Shown here: piece by piece, positions 47,067-59,355 of the stretch | Numbering within the stretch: position 1 is the stretch's first letter | Layout: each line of letters begins with the position of its first letter | Assembly (NCBI GenBank): GCA_033239525.1 | Contig: BSYO01000025.1 | Span: 2,886,001-2,950,000, forward strand | Length of the DNA: 64,000 nt | Origin: Nepenthes gracilis | Lineage: Eukaryota > Streptophyta > Magnoliopsida > Caryophyllales > Nepenthaceae | Reading direction: 5' to 3' | Program-made: the position numbers and the translations under genes | Notes under the pieces: model-generated | Databases searched by the model: none | What the model was told of the DNA's origin: nothing | The model's input: the letters and a program-made list of their open reading frames with translations, nothing else

Positions 47067-50000
47067 TATAACATCCTGAATTTTTATCCAATTTAATTAG
47101 GATTATTTGTTGTTATTATTATTTTGAGGTAATATGGATATGATGAAAATTAATTAAATATTATGACGTTTTGAGGAATGATCGAAATTATGAAATTGCA
47201 CCCGAAGCGCACCTGTACTGTTATCCGAGTATCGATTTAGATTTTAGAATAAAAAAATATATATAATAATAATAATATATTAAACAAAAAAAGAAAGAGA
47301 AATCAGAGGATGAGGGATCAGGGAGAGAGAAAGAGGGGAGAGAGAGGAGGGTTTTGCGGGGAAGAAGACAGCACGGGAAGCCACCAACCATCATCACTGC
47401 AGCAAATCAGTGCTAGAAATGGAAGCCCAACGAATCCTTTCTATGATTCAACCTCCATTTTGTGCGATAGTGTGAGAGGAAAGAGAAGTCTCGAGCCGAA
47501 AGAGGAGCCGCCACCATTACTGGAGAAGACGGGTGAAATTGAGACAAGCGAATCCTTTCATTCTCATTGTGGATGTTGATTATGGGATTGCATGTATCGA
47601 TTTTGGAAGAAATCAGGTGAATTGGAAGAAATTGGGGGAGAGAAGCGGCGTGCGACTTAGGGTTACGTGGAGGAGAGAGAACAACGACAACGTATGGCGA
47701 GAGCGGCGTTGTGTGGGTGGTCGTCGGCGGCTAGAAGTTGGTTAGTGACGGCACACGGGGGAGGTAATGCGGGGGTGGTCGGCGACGGCATGCGGCGAGG
47801 ACCGCGCAGAGAGAGAAAATGGCCCAAAGGAGAGAGACAGCAGAGCAATGACAATGGCGCCGGTGACGAGGAGATGATGCCGAGAAGGCTAGTGATGGCC
47901 ATGCGGGGTATAAAGTTAAGGTAAATACACTCATACTCTTCTTTTTTGTTTTCATGCACATGTATGAATTTCATACCCAATTTTATAGTTTTGATCGGTT
48001 TTCGGACACGGAACCCTTATCCGCAACCCCCTTTGTCTTTATCCGAATTAATCGTAATTTATGCATATATTATGAATATGTTAATTTAATATGCTCCGAA
48101 ACCATGATATGAACCAATTGTAAAAGAACTTATCGATCGAAAGCCTTATAATTCTATTTGGTATGATATGAAAATGAATTCTTAATCCTTCTAAGCTCCA
48201 AATAAAACTACGCATGAACTATGAACACGTGAGAAATCGAGCTCATGAGGAATATGAAAATATAAATCTGAATAAGTTTAATGAAAAAAGAACCAAGAAG
48301 GGATATTCTGCAATTAAGTTATGGGCTTCGGTCATGGGTTTTGGCTATGGGCTTTGGTTATGAACCATTCTCCTGAAATAAAAACTATAAAATTTTGAGT
48401 TTAAGAGTAGAATTCTCCAAGAAAATAAGAAGTTAAGAATTTGGACCTATGATGTTCATCAGATAGTACATTTTAGCCTGCCTTAGTATAATTTGATCAG
48501 ATAAAAAAATCATGAATGAAATGAAGGAATTGAATGGATTTATGAAAGTTTAACCTCTCTTGCATGTTTTATAATTTTGAATGACAATGACAATTGAAAG
48601 TATAATTTTAGCCTGCCTAGATTTTGAGGATTGTCATGAAGTCTCTTATGATTTAATGGTTAAGAAAATAAATACGTGATCGAATTAAGCCTTGTGGGAG
48701 ATTAGAAATTTGTCTTATGATGAGACTCTAATATGAGATATTGAAAAATAAGATGATTTATTTAGAAATGGTCCCCAAGGATAAGTCATTTGATCAAGGA
48801 TATGACATAGTATTGTGAAGAATGAATTCTAAAAGGAATTTTTTTCAATTATAAATCTTGAGGTTCGTTAAATTTTGAGGATGAAATTTCTATAAATGAA
48901 GGAGAATATAACATCTCAAATTTTTATCCAATTTAATTGGGATTATTTATTATTATTATTATTATTTGGTAATATGGGTGTGATGAAGATTAATTAAATA
49001 TTATGAGATTTTGAGGAATGATCGAAAATGTGAAGTGATGCCCAAAGAGTGTCCATACTATTGTCCGACTATCGATTTAGATTTTGAAATAAAAGAAACG
49101 TAAAAAGAGAAAATACATAATAATAATAATATATTAAACAAAAAAAAAAAGAAAGAGAAATCAGAGAATGAGGGATCAAGGAGAGAGAAAGAGGGGAGAG
49201 AGTGGGTTTTACAGGGAAGAAGATGGCACAGGAAGCCACTGGCCGTCATCACTGGAGCAAATCGGTGCGAGAAATGGAAGCTCAGCGAAGCCTCTCTATA
49301 ATTCCACCTCCATTTGGTGCGATGGTATGAGAGGAAGGAGAAGTTTTGAGTTAAAAGAGGAACCGCCACCGTCGCCGTAGAAGACGGGTGAAATTGAAGC
49401 AAGTGAATCCTTCCATTCTCATTGTGGATCTTCATTTTGGGGTTGCATGTACCGATTTTGGGAGAAATTGAGGGAATTGAGAGAAATTGGGGGAGAGAGG
49501 CGGCGTGCGGCGTAGGGTTGCACGGAGGAGAGAGAACGATAGCAACATGTGGTAAGAGCAGCATTGTGTGGGTGGTCGTAGGAAACTGGAAGTTGGTCGG
49601 TGGCGGCACACGAGGGAGGCCATACGCCGGTGGTCGGTGATGGCATGCGGCGAGGGCCACGCAAAGACAGAAAATGGCGCAAAGGAGAGAGACGACAGAG
49701 CAACGATAACAGTGCCGATGACGAGGAGATGATGCCGAGAAGGTCGATGATGGCCGTACGGGGCGGTTGGGGCAACAACGGTCAATGCATAGTTTGGCTC
49801 GCGTAGGAAAGAGAGAAGGGCTTTACTTGATGCGCAAGATTGTCATTATTGGCTAAGAAAGGTGTCGGTGGCAATATTGATGGTCTATTGCGAGTGGTCG
49901 GCGGTAACTATCTTCACGACCTGCACAAAGCCAAGTGGCACCAGAGGCAGTGGAGCATGAGAGAAAAAGGCACGACAGGAAAGAGAAATGTGTCGTTCGG

Positions 50001-51309
50001 GTATTTCGGACATCCTTTCTTTCAATTTGCGGGGTATAAAATTAAAATAAGTGCACTCATACTCACCTCTTTCGTTTTCATACACATGTGAATTTTATAC
50101 CCAATTTCATAGTTTTGATTTATTTTCAGACACGGAACTCTAACTCGCGCCCCCTTTAGACTTTATCCGAATTAATTATAATTTATGCATATATTATGAA
50201 TTTATTAATTTAATATACTCCGAAACCATAACATGAACTAGTTGCAAAAAAATTTATCGATCAGAAGTCTTATAATTCTATTTGGCATGAAATAAAAAGG
50301 AATTCTTAATTCTCCCAAGCTCCAAAGAAAACTACACATGAATTATGAACACATGAGGAATCGAGCTCATGAGAAATATGAAAATATGAATCTGAATAAG
50401 TTTAATAAAAAAAGAACCAAGAAGGGATATTCTACAATTAAGTTATAAATTTCGGCTATGGGCTTCAACCATGAACTGTTCTCCTAGAGTGAGAACCATA
50501 AAATTTTGGGTTTAAAAGTAGAATTTTTTAAGAAAATAAGAAGTTAAAAACTTAGACCTAGGATATTCATCAGATAGTATATTTTGACCTGCTTTAGTAT
50601 AATTTGATCATATAAGAAACCAAGAATGAAATAAAGGAATTGAAAGGTTTTATGAAAGTTTAACATTTCGTGCATGTTTTGAAAATTAGTCATTATCATT
50701 TTTTCCTGCACATATTCATATGTATATATCGTTATGTTTTGAATATAATTGCATGTTCTTAAATATTTTTATACCTTACTGAATTTTAGCTCACCCCTTA
50801 TTGTTTTTACTAACATCCAGATGGACAGTACGAGTTCTTAGCCGACAAACAAAATTGAAGGATTAATGATAGATTGAGGGCTGAAAATATTTATGATGTA
50901 TTTTGAGATATTTCTTTTATAATTTTGGTACTGTTGTTATTCTTTTGGGGCAGAAAGAGTATATATGTATAATTCTTTTGTATTGTAAGTTAGTATGCCC
51001 ATATTTAGATGGATGGAGTATTCTTTTAGATTTGTGGTATACTTTGCAGGTCTTCTGATGAGATTACAGGGTATTAGCAGCATCTCTCTGTTCCGACAAG
51101 GTGTCTAAAGACTTAATGTTGGAGCCACGAAATATTGTGGCGGTTTTGGATCTTGTGTGATGATTCTATGTTGTTGGATGATGTTTTGTTTTTGAATTTG
51201 GGATTGAATTTTTATTGTTGATCAGAATTTGTACAAGTTCTGTATTGGCTCGACGTCCGTATTATAGCCGGCCCATTGCCGATTTTCGGTTTAAATACGA
51301 GACGTCACA
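47067..51309 (+). mobile_element. Nested chromovirus-like gypsy remnant (LTR - short 3' end - LTR)
   Basis: 5' LTR 47067-48585 (lacking its 3' third and about 250 bp inside), then 48586-48906, the very end of an internal region (GAGGATGAAATTTCTATAAA and a purine-rich AATGAAGGAGAA tract), then a full 3' LTR. ACAAT (47062-47066) and ATAAT (51310-51314) form a near-perfect target duplication. The TGTAAC-type starts and the GAGGATGAAATTTC end resemble Tekay/Del-type chromoviruses; no integrase or chromodomain is left to confirm this. Confidence 0.7.
48907..51309 (+). repeat. 3' LTR (2.40 kb) of the nested gypsy remnant
   Basis: TATAACATCTCAAATTTTTA to ACGAGACGTCACA. Purine-rich 49140-49360 and GC-richer 49400-50000 segments open overlapping frames on both strands (up to 200 residues) which have no recognisable domains and are mirrored, broken, in the 5' LTR. 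Same family as 20038-22480 and 54144-56591. Confidence 0.75.
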
Positions 51310-52789
51310 ATAATGTTTGAAATCAGAATGATGGTCTATGATCACATTCAAAACACATAAAAGGTACAAATCTGAAAGTCCAATATCAAAAGTTCGAAGG
51401 TAGTATTGTACTCAAAGCATAATCCAAATCGAAATATAGTCTAATGGGATATATTTTAAATGAAATATAATTTGGAGTGAAATCGTATAATCTGATCGAA
51501 ATGTAATGCGAAACAAAATCAAATAAAAATGAAATAAGTTTCTAAATGAAATCATATATCCAAATGTATGAGACTAACTGAATCCCAACTGTGTGTAAAC
51601 CGACGAATCTTAAATGAAACTCAATACAAATTGATGCAGAAAATATATCAAAAATTCAAAATATGTACAAATCAAAAAATCAAAGACTGAAAGACTAATT
51701 TGAAAAAGGGTTACACACTCCCAATAACTCTGAACTATATCAACTACTATTTAGACTCATTGGTAAAGCAGTCTATATATGCTCTCCTATAGATAAGGAA
51801 CATACCACTATATTTTATCACCTGTGGTATTGAGTATAATTTTCAATTCTATCTGATATATTAGAACATTCAAATATTTTAATTTCATTTATTTATCTTA
51901 TGATGGTTCTTAACAAAACATAAATAGGAATTCATCTACATCGTAAAGGGTTACAAAGCTTTCCATCCTCTGGGAGAGTCAAAAACTTTTCCCGTCGAAA
52001 AGGACTATAAAGCTTTTCCCATCGAAAAAGGGTCATGTATCAAATCGAAGCACAAAGGTAGAGATCCTGATCCCCAAGCGGCGATACATGTATACCAATG
52101 CATGGCTCATATAGGTTCTCACAACTTTTCCAATCAAATGTATTGATACACAAGTATAATATCTCAAATATTTATCTATTTTTTCACAAAATGGATAAAA
52201 TCCTCAAATATTAACAAAATCCAAACCATACCCAAAATCAACCAATAAATATAACATGCATGCACAATAGAAAAAAATATGGAAAGTAAAAACTGCATGC
52301 ATGTATATAAAATCTCCATACTTGAACAAAGTTTATCAAATACTAAAATAGGCTAGGGATAGGGTATACGGATAATTGTCTTAATCTCCAATAAAACAAA
52401 TCTAATAAAAAGATACTCTAATCCAACCTTTCTTTTCTTCCTTCCTCCACTTTCTCCTTTCTCTCTCTTTTCTTTTCTTTCTCTCCCACACGAATGACTG
52501 AACAATGGCGTTTTAGCACCTTAAATAGGAAAACGTCGCTTGAATGCCACTTAAGTGCGCCTTGAGCATGACCCCCACCGGAATCGGCGCTTGAGTACTG
52601 CCTTGGGCTCCCCTCGAGTGCCACCCACACTAGAATCGGCGCTCAAGCACACCGCAAAAGTGCCTCAAGTGCCAACCTACCATTTTAAATTTTATTAAAA
52701 TTTCATAATATATAATTATTTTAATACATTCAATTTGCCAAAAATTACATATTTTTTCAAATTAAATTAAATAGTAATTGAGTATTATA

Positions 52790-54143
52790 GGATTGCTTTT
52801 GGATGAATCAAGTTGTGATGATATAGGAACAAAAAGCTTAATAATGCTTCCAAAAACAATGCCAATGATATATGTCCTGAATTTGAATTGGTATATAATT
52901 GTATCGAATTGATCTTGTGAGCCTCATAATTTGGATCTTATATAATACAACAACTAACATGTCGTAAGAGAAATGCAAAAAATTATTTTTTGATATATTC
53001 ACCGATGCTTAAAATAAAAATATTTCTAAGGGAATTAAAAGATTAAAAAGAAATAAAGATGAGTATGAGATTATTTGAATTTAGAGGACTCGGCTCCATG
53101 AATTAGGAAAGTAAAAAAGAAGACAACTTGTGGTAAGAGTACAAAATACACCTCTCTCTTTTCAATGCAAGGTTCTCCCATTTATTCGCTAAATAGAGTC
53201 TTTATATTTATTATTTAAACGCCAATCAGTCTATCCTTATGGAATTAATGCAGCTACCTATCCAGAACGTTGCATTATTTGTACTCTAATTATTGTATTA
53301 GTTTTGTAACTGTTCAACACTTAATATTTCATATTTATTTGTCTACTATTATTTATTTAAATATGGTTGATCATTCCTCAATTTTATTTAATCATTCATT
53401 AAAATTTAATATTAAATTTTTCTTGTTGAATCATTAATTTCTTCGATCTTCAATGTCTCTAACAACCAGACTATTCGATCGATCATTGGACTGTAAATTC
53501 AAACCAATTCCTAGCTAATTTCGTACCAAATCAAGCAACTCGGTTGTCCTATTAACCATATGTATATCTGCCAATGTTCAATATAGAAATCTTTTTAAGG
53601 GAATTGAAAGATTAAAAAGAAACAGGGATGAGTATAAGATTATTTGAATTTAGAGAACTTGGCTTTGTGAATTAGGAAAGTAAAGAATAAGACAACTTGT
53701 GGTGAGAGCACAGAATACGCCTCTCTCTTTATTAATGAAAAGCTCTCCCATTTGTTTGCTCAATAGAGTCTTTACATTTATTACTTGTACACTAACGTTA
53801 CATTAATTGTTCGTTAGGAATCGGCGTGGCTAAAACGTTATATTATTTGTATTTCAACCATTATATTATTTTTATAACTATTCAACACTTGATACTTCAT
53901 ATTTATTCAGCTATTATTATTTGTTTAATATAACCGATTATCTCTTAATTTTATTTAATCGTTCGTTAGGATTTAATATTAATATTTTTTTTTCTGTTGT
54001 ATCATGAATCATCCTGATCTTCAATGTTTCTGACCACCCAGCCATTAGATCAATCGTTAGACCATGTATTTAAACCAATTCCTAAACTAATTTCTTACCA
54101 AATTGAGCAACTTGGTTATCTTGTCAACCGTGTGTGGACTAAC
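52790..54143 (-). mobile_element. Family A PBS region and LTR-like block with internal tandem duplication
   Basis: 52790-52860 holds the gag end and PBS-like junction. The LTR-like block is present twice in tandem: 52985-53560 and 53575-54140, each with its own TATA-like site (53195-53215, 53765-53785) and the TAACCATATG/TCAACCGTGT end. The second copy is interrupted at 54143 by a solo LTR. Confidence 0.55.
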
Positions 54144-54447
54144 TGTGACGTACCGTATTTTCAATTAAAAATTCGGTAGAGTTCTGTCTGTAATATGGAC
54201 GTCGACCAAATATAAAATCTTGTAAATATCCTATACAACAATCAAATAATCCACAATCAACACCAAACACGGGATCCAAAAGCCACCAACTACACATGAC
54301 ACCAATATCATAACTCCGATACAATATTGGTTCAAACAAGATACCACTAGGTATTAAGACAAACCACATTAACCTATGAAAGAAAATACATATATCTAAA
54401 CAGTGAAAATTATACTACAGGTATATCATTATCATCAACGTTATACG

Positions 54448-54448
<1 letters not shown>

Positions 54449-54487
<39 letters not shown>
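54449..54487. repeat. (AT)n microsatellite
   Basis: About 19 AT units. A shorter one lies at 56776-56802. Confidence 0.9.
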
Positions 54488-54489
<2 letters not shown>

Positions 54490-55243
54490 CCACCAAAATA
54501 CAAAATGACCTATTAGAAAGCTCAAAGTTGTATAACTAAGTCTATAAGATCATCTGCCGTCGTCTTAAATGTCTAGTTGACTCAAACCTCTACCGTACTT
54601 CATCAAGTGCAACTCATACTCTTCTGGAGGGAGAAAAATTATAATTGTGAGCTAAAAGCTCAGTAAGGTACATATATATATATCAAAGGACATGTAAACT
54701 TTTATATTCAAAATCATAATAATGCATATATGAATGGATAGAAATGCATATGAGGTTATAAATCATATTTAGAAAAGAATATTTTCATGATTCATTCCAA
54801 ATTTTTTTTAATTCATTTCCTTTATCTTTTCTTAGTCATTGAATCATGCTGAAAATTTATTTCATTTGGAGGTCAGGGGTCAGTAGGCCTTACTGATAAA
54901 GAAGCGGTCGGTCGTAATTTGGATTATTTATGCTCCTACACAATTAAAAGTTATCTCCTCCTATTCATGACCCAAAGGCAAACCGTCTGCATACAATCCC
55001 TATAAATAAGGCCAATACCCGCAAGTGGTACTAAAATAGACAACGGCCTTCCACTATAATATATTAAGGTATATCAAAGAACATCACCCATTATAAAATA
55101 CGGTCAATATAATTCTTAAATTTCTATTGTAATATCTAACGTATGTTAAAATATACTATCTACTGAACAATCCTCGATTCAAGTTCTTAGTTTTTTATTT
55201 CTTTAGGAAATCTTGCACTTAAGCATAAAATTTTTTATTTCGG

Positions 55244-55375
55244 AGAACGGTTCATCAGTTCAATCAGTTCATTGTTTCGAGGAATGGTTCATAAGTCAAT
55301 CAGTTCATCATTCCGAAGAACGATTCATAAGTCGATCAACTTGTCGTTTCGAAGAACGGTTCATAAGTCTATCAC
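55244..55375. repeat. 36-bp tandem repeat (about 3.7 units)
   Basis: Units of the type GAACGGTTCATAAGTCAATC plus 16 more bases ending TTTCGA. Because 36 is a multiple of 3, the plus frame 55213-55542 shows a 12-residue repeat (EERFISRSTCRF-like). This is a by-product of the repeat within an LTR, not evidence of a protein. Confidence 0.85.
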
Positions 55376-56591
55376 TTAAATGTAAAAAATTCCTTCTTGG
55401 TTCTTTTTCCCATAAAGATTATTTAAATTCATATTTTCATATTCCTCGTGAGTTTAAATCCTCATACATTCATAGTTTCATGCATAATTTTTTGTTAGAG
55501 CTTGGGAGAATTAAAAATTCCTTTTCATTTTGTGCCAAATAGAATTATAAGACTTCCAATTGATAATTCTTTCACAAACGGTTCATGACATGATTTTCAA
55601 AATATACAAAATTAATATATTCATAATATATGTATAAATCATCATAAAATTTGAAACATATAAAAAATTCTTACCATCGTAAGCCGAACGTAATTTTAAA
55701 ACGTCTGGACATCAAATACCTTCCAAAAAGCATGCAATATAATCTCCGAAACTAAATCATGCATAAATTATGATTAATTCGGATAAAACTCAATGCGAAA
55801 CTACCAATTCGGACACCCAATTGATAAATCAACATGTTTATGGTGCAGGTAACTATATTCTAAAGGCAATTTATACATATATCCTAATTTAATCGATGAA
55901 ATTATTTGGAGCGCGGGGTTAGGATTCTGTGTCCAAAAATGGATCAAAACTACAAAATCGGGTATGAAATTCACATATGTACATGCTCAAGTTATGGGTT
56001 TCCATTGTCTAAAGCCAAATCATACATAAAATCTAAAACAACGGGTGAAATCAGTCCGGGCATGGGTTAGGGTTCCTAGTTGCGAAAATCTTCACAAATC
56101 AGATATGAAATCGAAATATTTTTATATTTAGGCCACAGGTAATACAAAATATAAACTTATTCAGGTATCAAAATAAGGATACTCGAAGAAAACAGAACAA
56201 AAGTGTAAGAAAACGAAAAAGGAGAGTATGAGTACACTTACCTCGACCCGATCTATCACTTTTCTAACTGGCTCCAAGCCGAATTCAAACCTCGGGACCT
56301 CGATTCCTCCATTCTTTCTCTTCTCCTCCTCCATCTCTCTTTCTTTCTCTAGGATCGCCCGAAAAATGGTGGAAAAAAAGCTTGGTGTGCATTTAAATCG
56401 TGGGCTAGCGCTCACTGCGTGCCTGGATCCAGCACTGACCCACTGGCTCAGGCTCCCCGGCAAGAAAACTCATTGGCCCAATCATCTCACGATCCGAAAA
56501 CTTAATTTTTTTTTTTGCATGAATTAAGCTCAATCTTGATCAAATTAACTCAATTACCCACAATACAATATTTGGGAACTGGTACATCACA

Positions 56592-57655
56592 CTAATAACT
56601 CATGGGCCCAACATTTTATCAGGCTAAATTGACCATGTCATGGGCTCCACATTTTATTAACCATATTTGAACTATACCTAATAAGAATAATTTTATTTTA
56701 TTTATTAGAACAATTATATAATTATTAGTTTGCTATTATCTCTACTAACATCATTTTTCCCCCTTAGAGCTTCTTATATATATATATATATATATATATA
56801 TTGAGGTTCCATTTTTCTAATTTGGCAAAATATAAATATAATGTTTTGCTATTAATATATTTTGTTTTATTTTACACCTTCCGTTTTCCTTTTCCGACTC
56901 TTCCCCCATTTAGTCTTCATTTTGTGCTGGTCATAGTCATCATGATGGCCCAAATGCTGTGTTGATTTGTCATCTAATGGTGTAGGGTGTCAAGGCGTCA
57001 ACTGTGATGTGCAATATAGTCAACCTATTCGCCTTACTTTAAATAAATAAAGATACACTTAATAAATACAGTAGTAAAAGTTAAATTTATAAGTATAAGC
57101 TTAATTAAACTATCTTAAATTTCTATAACAATAGCATAGCAAGAAGCACTTAATTTTGTAAAAAAAAAAAAAATGAATGGGAAAAAAATAATAAAAAATA
57201 TTATTAATTCTTATCTTTCTTAGTAACATTATTAATCTTTTATTCAGGCATAAAATTTATACAATATGAAGAATTTTTCAAATATATTGTCATATGTATG
57301 GTATATAAATTTTAAATAAATATTTTAAATTAAATTTATTTTTATTTTTTTGATTTTTTTTAATAGTACACATATATAATTCAACATATAGTTAAGTAAT
57401 TCTAACCCTAAACCCACGTTTGAACAAGTACTCTTAGGCCCCTCCCACCTAATTCTACGTACCGAGGACTTGGAACGTATGAATTAATTCCACATACATG
57501 TGTTGACTTCTACGGAAATTTAAAAAAAAAAAATTATTGAGAATATTTTTTTTCACTAAAATTGAAAATTCCAATTAAATGGTGAAATAAAAATATTTTT
57601 GGGGTAAAAAATATCTTTCATAAAATAATTTATTACCTATTTATTTTTTATATAT
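56592..57655 (-). mobile_element. Family A LTR-like block, continued, with left arm
   Basis: Continues the block broken by the solo LTR: LTR tail 56592-56960, inverted-repeat end and left arm 56985-57390, TAACCCTAAACCCACGTTTG block 57400-57500, AT-rich blocks to 57655. Same order as 27381-29080. T and AT homopolymer runs are common. Confidence 0.55.
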
Positions 57656-59355
57656 ACAGTTAAATTTTAATTATTTATTTTTAAATAAATAATTAATATT
57701 AAAAAAATAATAATCCCAATTCTGTCAGTATTATTAAATCACCGACTGCCCCTGCGTTTTCGTTCTATATCGGCACAGCTCGAAATATCAAAATTGTCGG
57801 CTGGGCATGGTGCATGGCCCCACTTATGCAAGGCCATGTTGTGTGGAATTTGACCTGTGGAGAAAAATCGAGAGAGTGGGATGGAGAGATAAAATAAAGA
57901 TTAAAAAATGCACGAATTATTATAAATAAATAGATTTTATTTTATTTTATTTTATTAATTAAATATTTAATATTGTATATTATATTAGTAAAAATATATA
58001 TATTTAATAATTTGCTTATTTTTTAATTTTACTTAAATTCTCATTTATACTGCTAACCTTACTTCTAGGGTCATATTCATCGTTGCTATTCAATATGACT
58101 AAATTTCTAATGCAATCATCTACGCTTAACCGTTCATTAATATAGATCATATTTATATTATCTTTAATATTATTATACCTCTTTTTTTACTGCTTGACTC
58201 CCAATATGAAAAACTTACTTCAATGCTATTGTAATTGCTAGTGGGACTAAGAGATCTAGTAATATTGATACAGGTATAAAAATATATACTTGTAAACTTT
58301 TCATCATTCCAAAATATTAAATTCTTGTCGATTATTTTTGAAATTGTAAACATGGTTAGACTGCAAATGTTAAATAAATTCAGCTGGTGGTATAATTTTA
58401 CTAATTTACTATAATCTACATCAACTTCGTACCAAAGAATGTGGATCACATTTTTTAGGACCACCTATACTGGTGCATGTTTCTACTGTTAGATTGAACT
58501 GTTACGGGGTTGACTGAGATATATACAAACTGTACATTGTAGGTAGCTTGTGATGAATCAGTATCTTTATTTCTTCTGCATTTTCGATCATCTTCATATT
58601 AGTATAGACTCTTTCAAGACAGATAAATATCTTAAAAAAATTTATACGAGATCAATAATTTTAGATAAATAGGTTAACATTTGAGGATTTATTTAATATT
58701 ATAAAAATATTTTCTAAAAAATATATTTCAATGTTATATTAATGAGTATGTTGTTTTTAATACATTTGAATATTTATTAAAATTTATTTCTTTAAATTTT
58801 ATATTTATCTCTATCTTTAATATTATATGATGAAAATGAAAATCAACATGGTACAATACAAAGTTGTTAGTAAATAATAATAATTTACTCAATAAAGGTT
58901 TAATATTGTGTATTAGATACTTACAAACTTATTAATACCAAAATAAAATATTTTTAAAATTACTTTGAAATATTACTTCAAATAAAAATTTATTATTACT
59001 TCTAAGGCATGCGAAATATTAAAATTTTGATAGAATTTATTTTTTCTTTTACTTAAATATATCTAAAAGAAGGGCAGCATGCCACAACTTCTAGAATGTA
59101 AGGTGAAATTCTACTTAGCAGTGGAGAAAAATCTCAACTCTAATAAGGATAAGTATGACTAATTCAAAAAATGAGGGTTAATTTAAAATAAGGATAACTA
59201 TGACCAGAAAGACTAGAGAAGAGGAAATGAAGAATACTTAGAAAAAACATAGCAAGAGAAGAATGTTAAAACAGAAGATGCTGGTAGAGGTAATAGCAGA
59301 GTGAAATAAAATGTAAATAGATTTGATTCACAATTATTTATTTTTAAATATATAT
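57656..59355. other. AT-rich sequence without a recognised gene
   Basis: 57720-57900 is somewhat GC-richer. 58060-58640 contains a minus frame (58464-58153, 103 residues, starting MVLKNVIHILWYEVDVDYSK), which I cannot assign to a family. It has no homologue elsewhere in the window and neighbouring frames are closed. It could be the remains of a gene or a chance frame. The rest is AT-rich. Confidence 0.35.

Larger units (their letters stand above)
46560..52789 (-). mobile_element. Gypsy 5' LTR (about 1.98 kb) split by a nested element
   Basis: On the minus strand the LTR starts TATAATACTCAATTACTATT at 52789 and ends AATTTGTAACG at 46560, directly before the primer site and gag. Without the nested 47067-51309 insertion it is about 1.98 kb and matches the solo LTR at 30699-32634. 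A pyrimidine-rich block lies at 52425-52490 and a CTCAAG/GCGC repeat field at 52540-52680. To its right family A sequence resumes, so the element landed in a family A internal region. Confidence 0.75.
54144..56591 (-). mobile_element. Solo LTR of a Ty3/gypsy element (2.45 kb)
   Basis: On the minus strand it starts TGTGATGTACCAGTTCCC (56591) and ends AATACGGTACGTCACA (54144). Flanks CTAAC (54139-54143) and CTAAT (56592-56596) are a near-perfect 5-bp target duplication, and without the insert the family A motif GGACTAAC/AACTCATGGG is restored. It contains an AT microsatellite (54449-54487) and a 36-bp tandem repeat (55244-55375). The frame at 56228-56527 and its antisense partner lack domains. 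Confidence 0.8.

Noticed and set aside
47310..49806. Several frames of 70-200 residues on both strands
   Set aside because: All are within the purine-rich and GC-richer parts of a duplicated LTR (47067-51309). The two LTR copies do not preserve the same frames.
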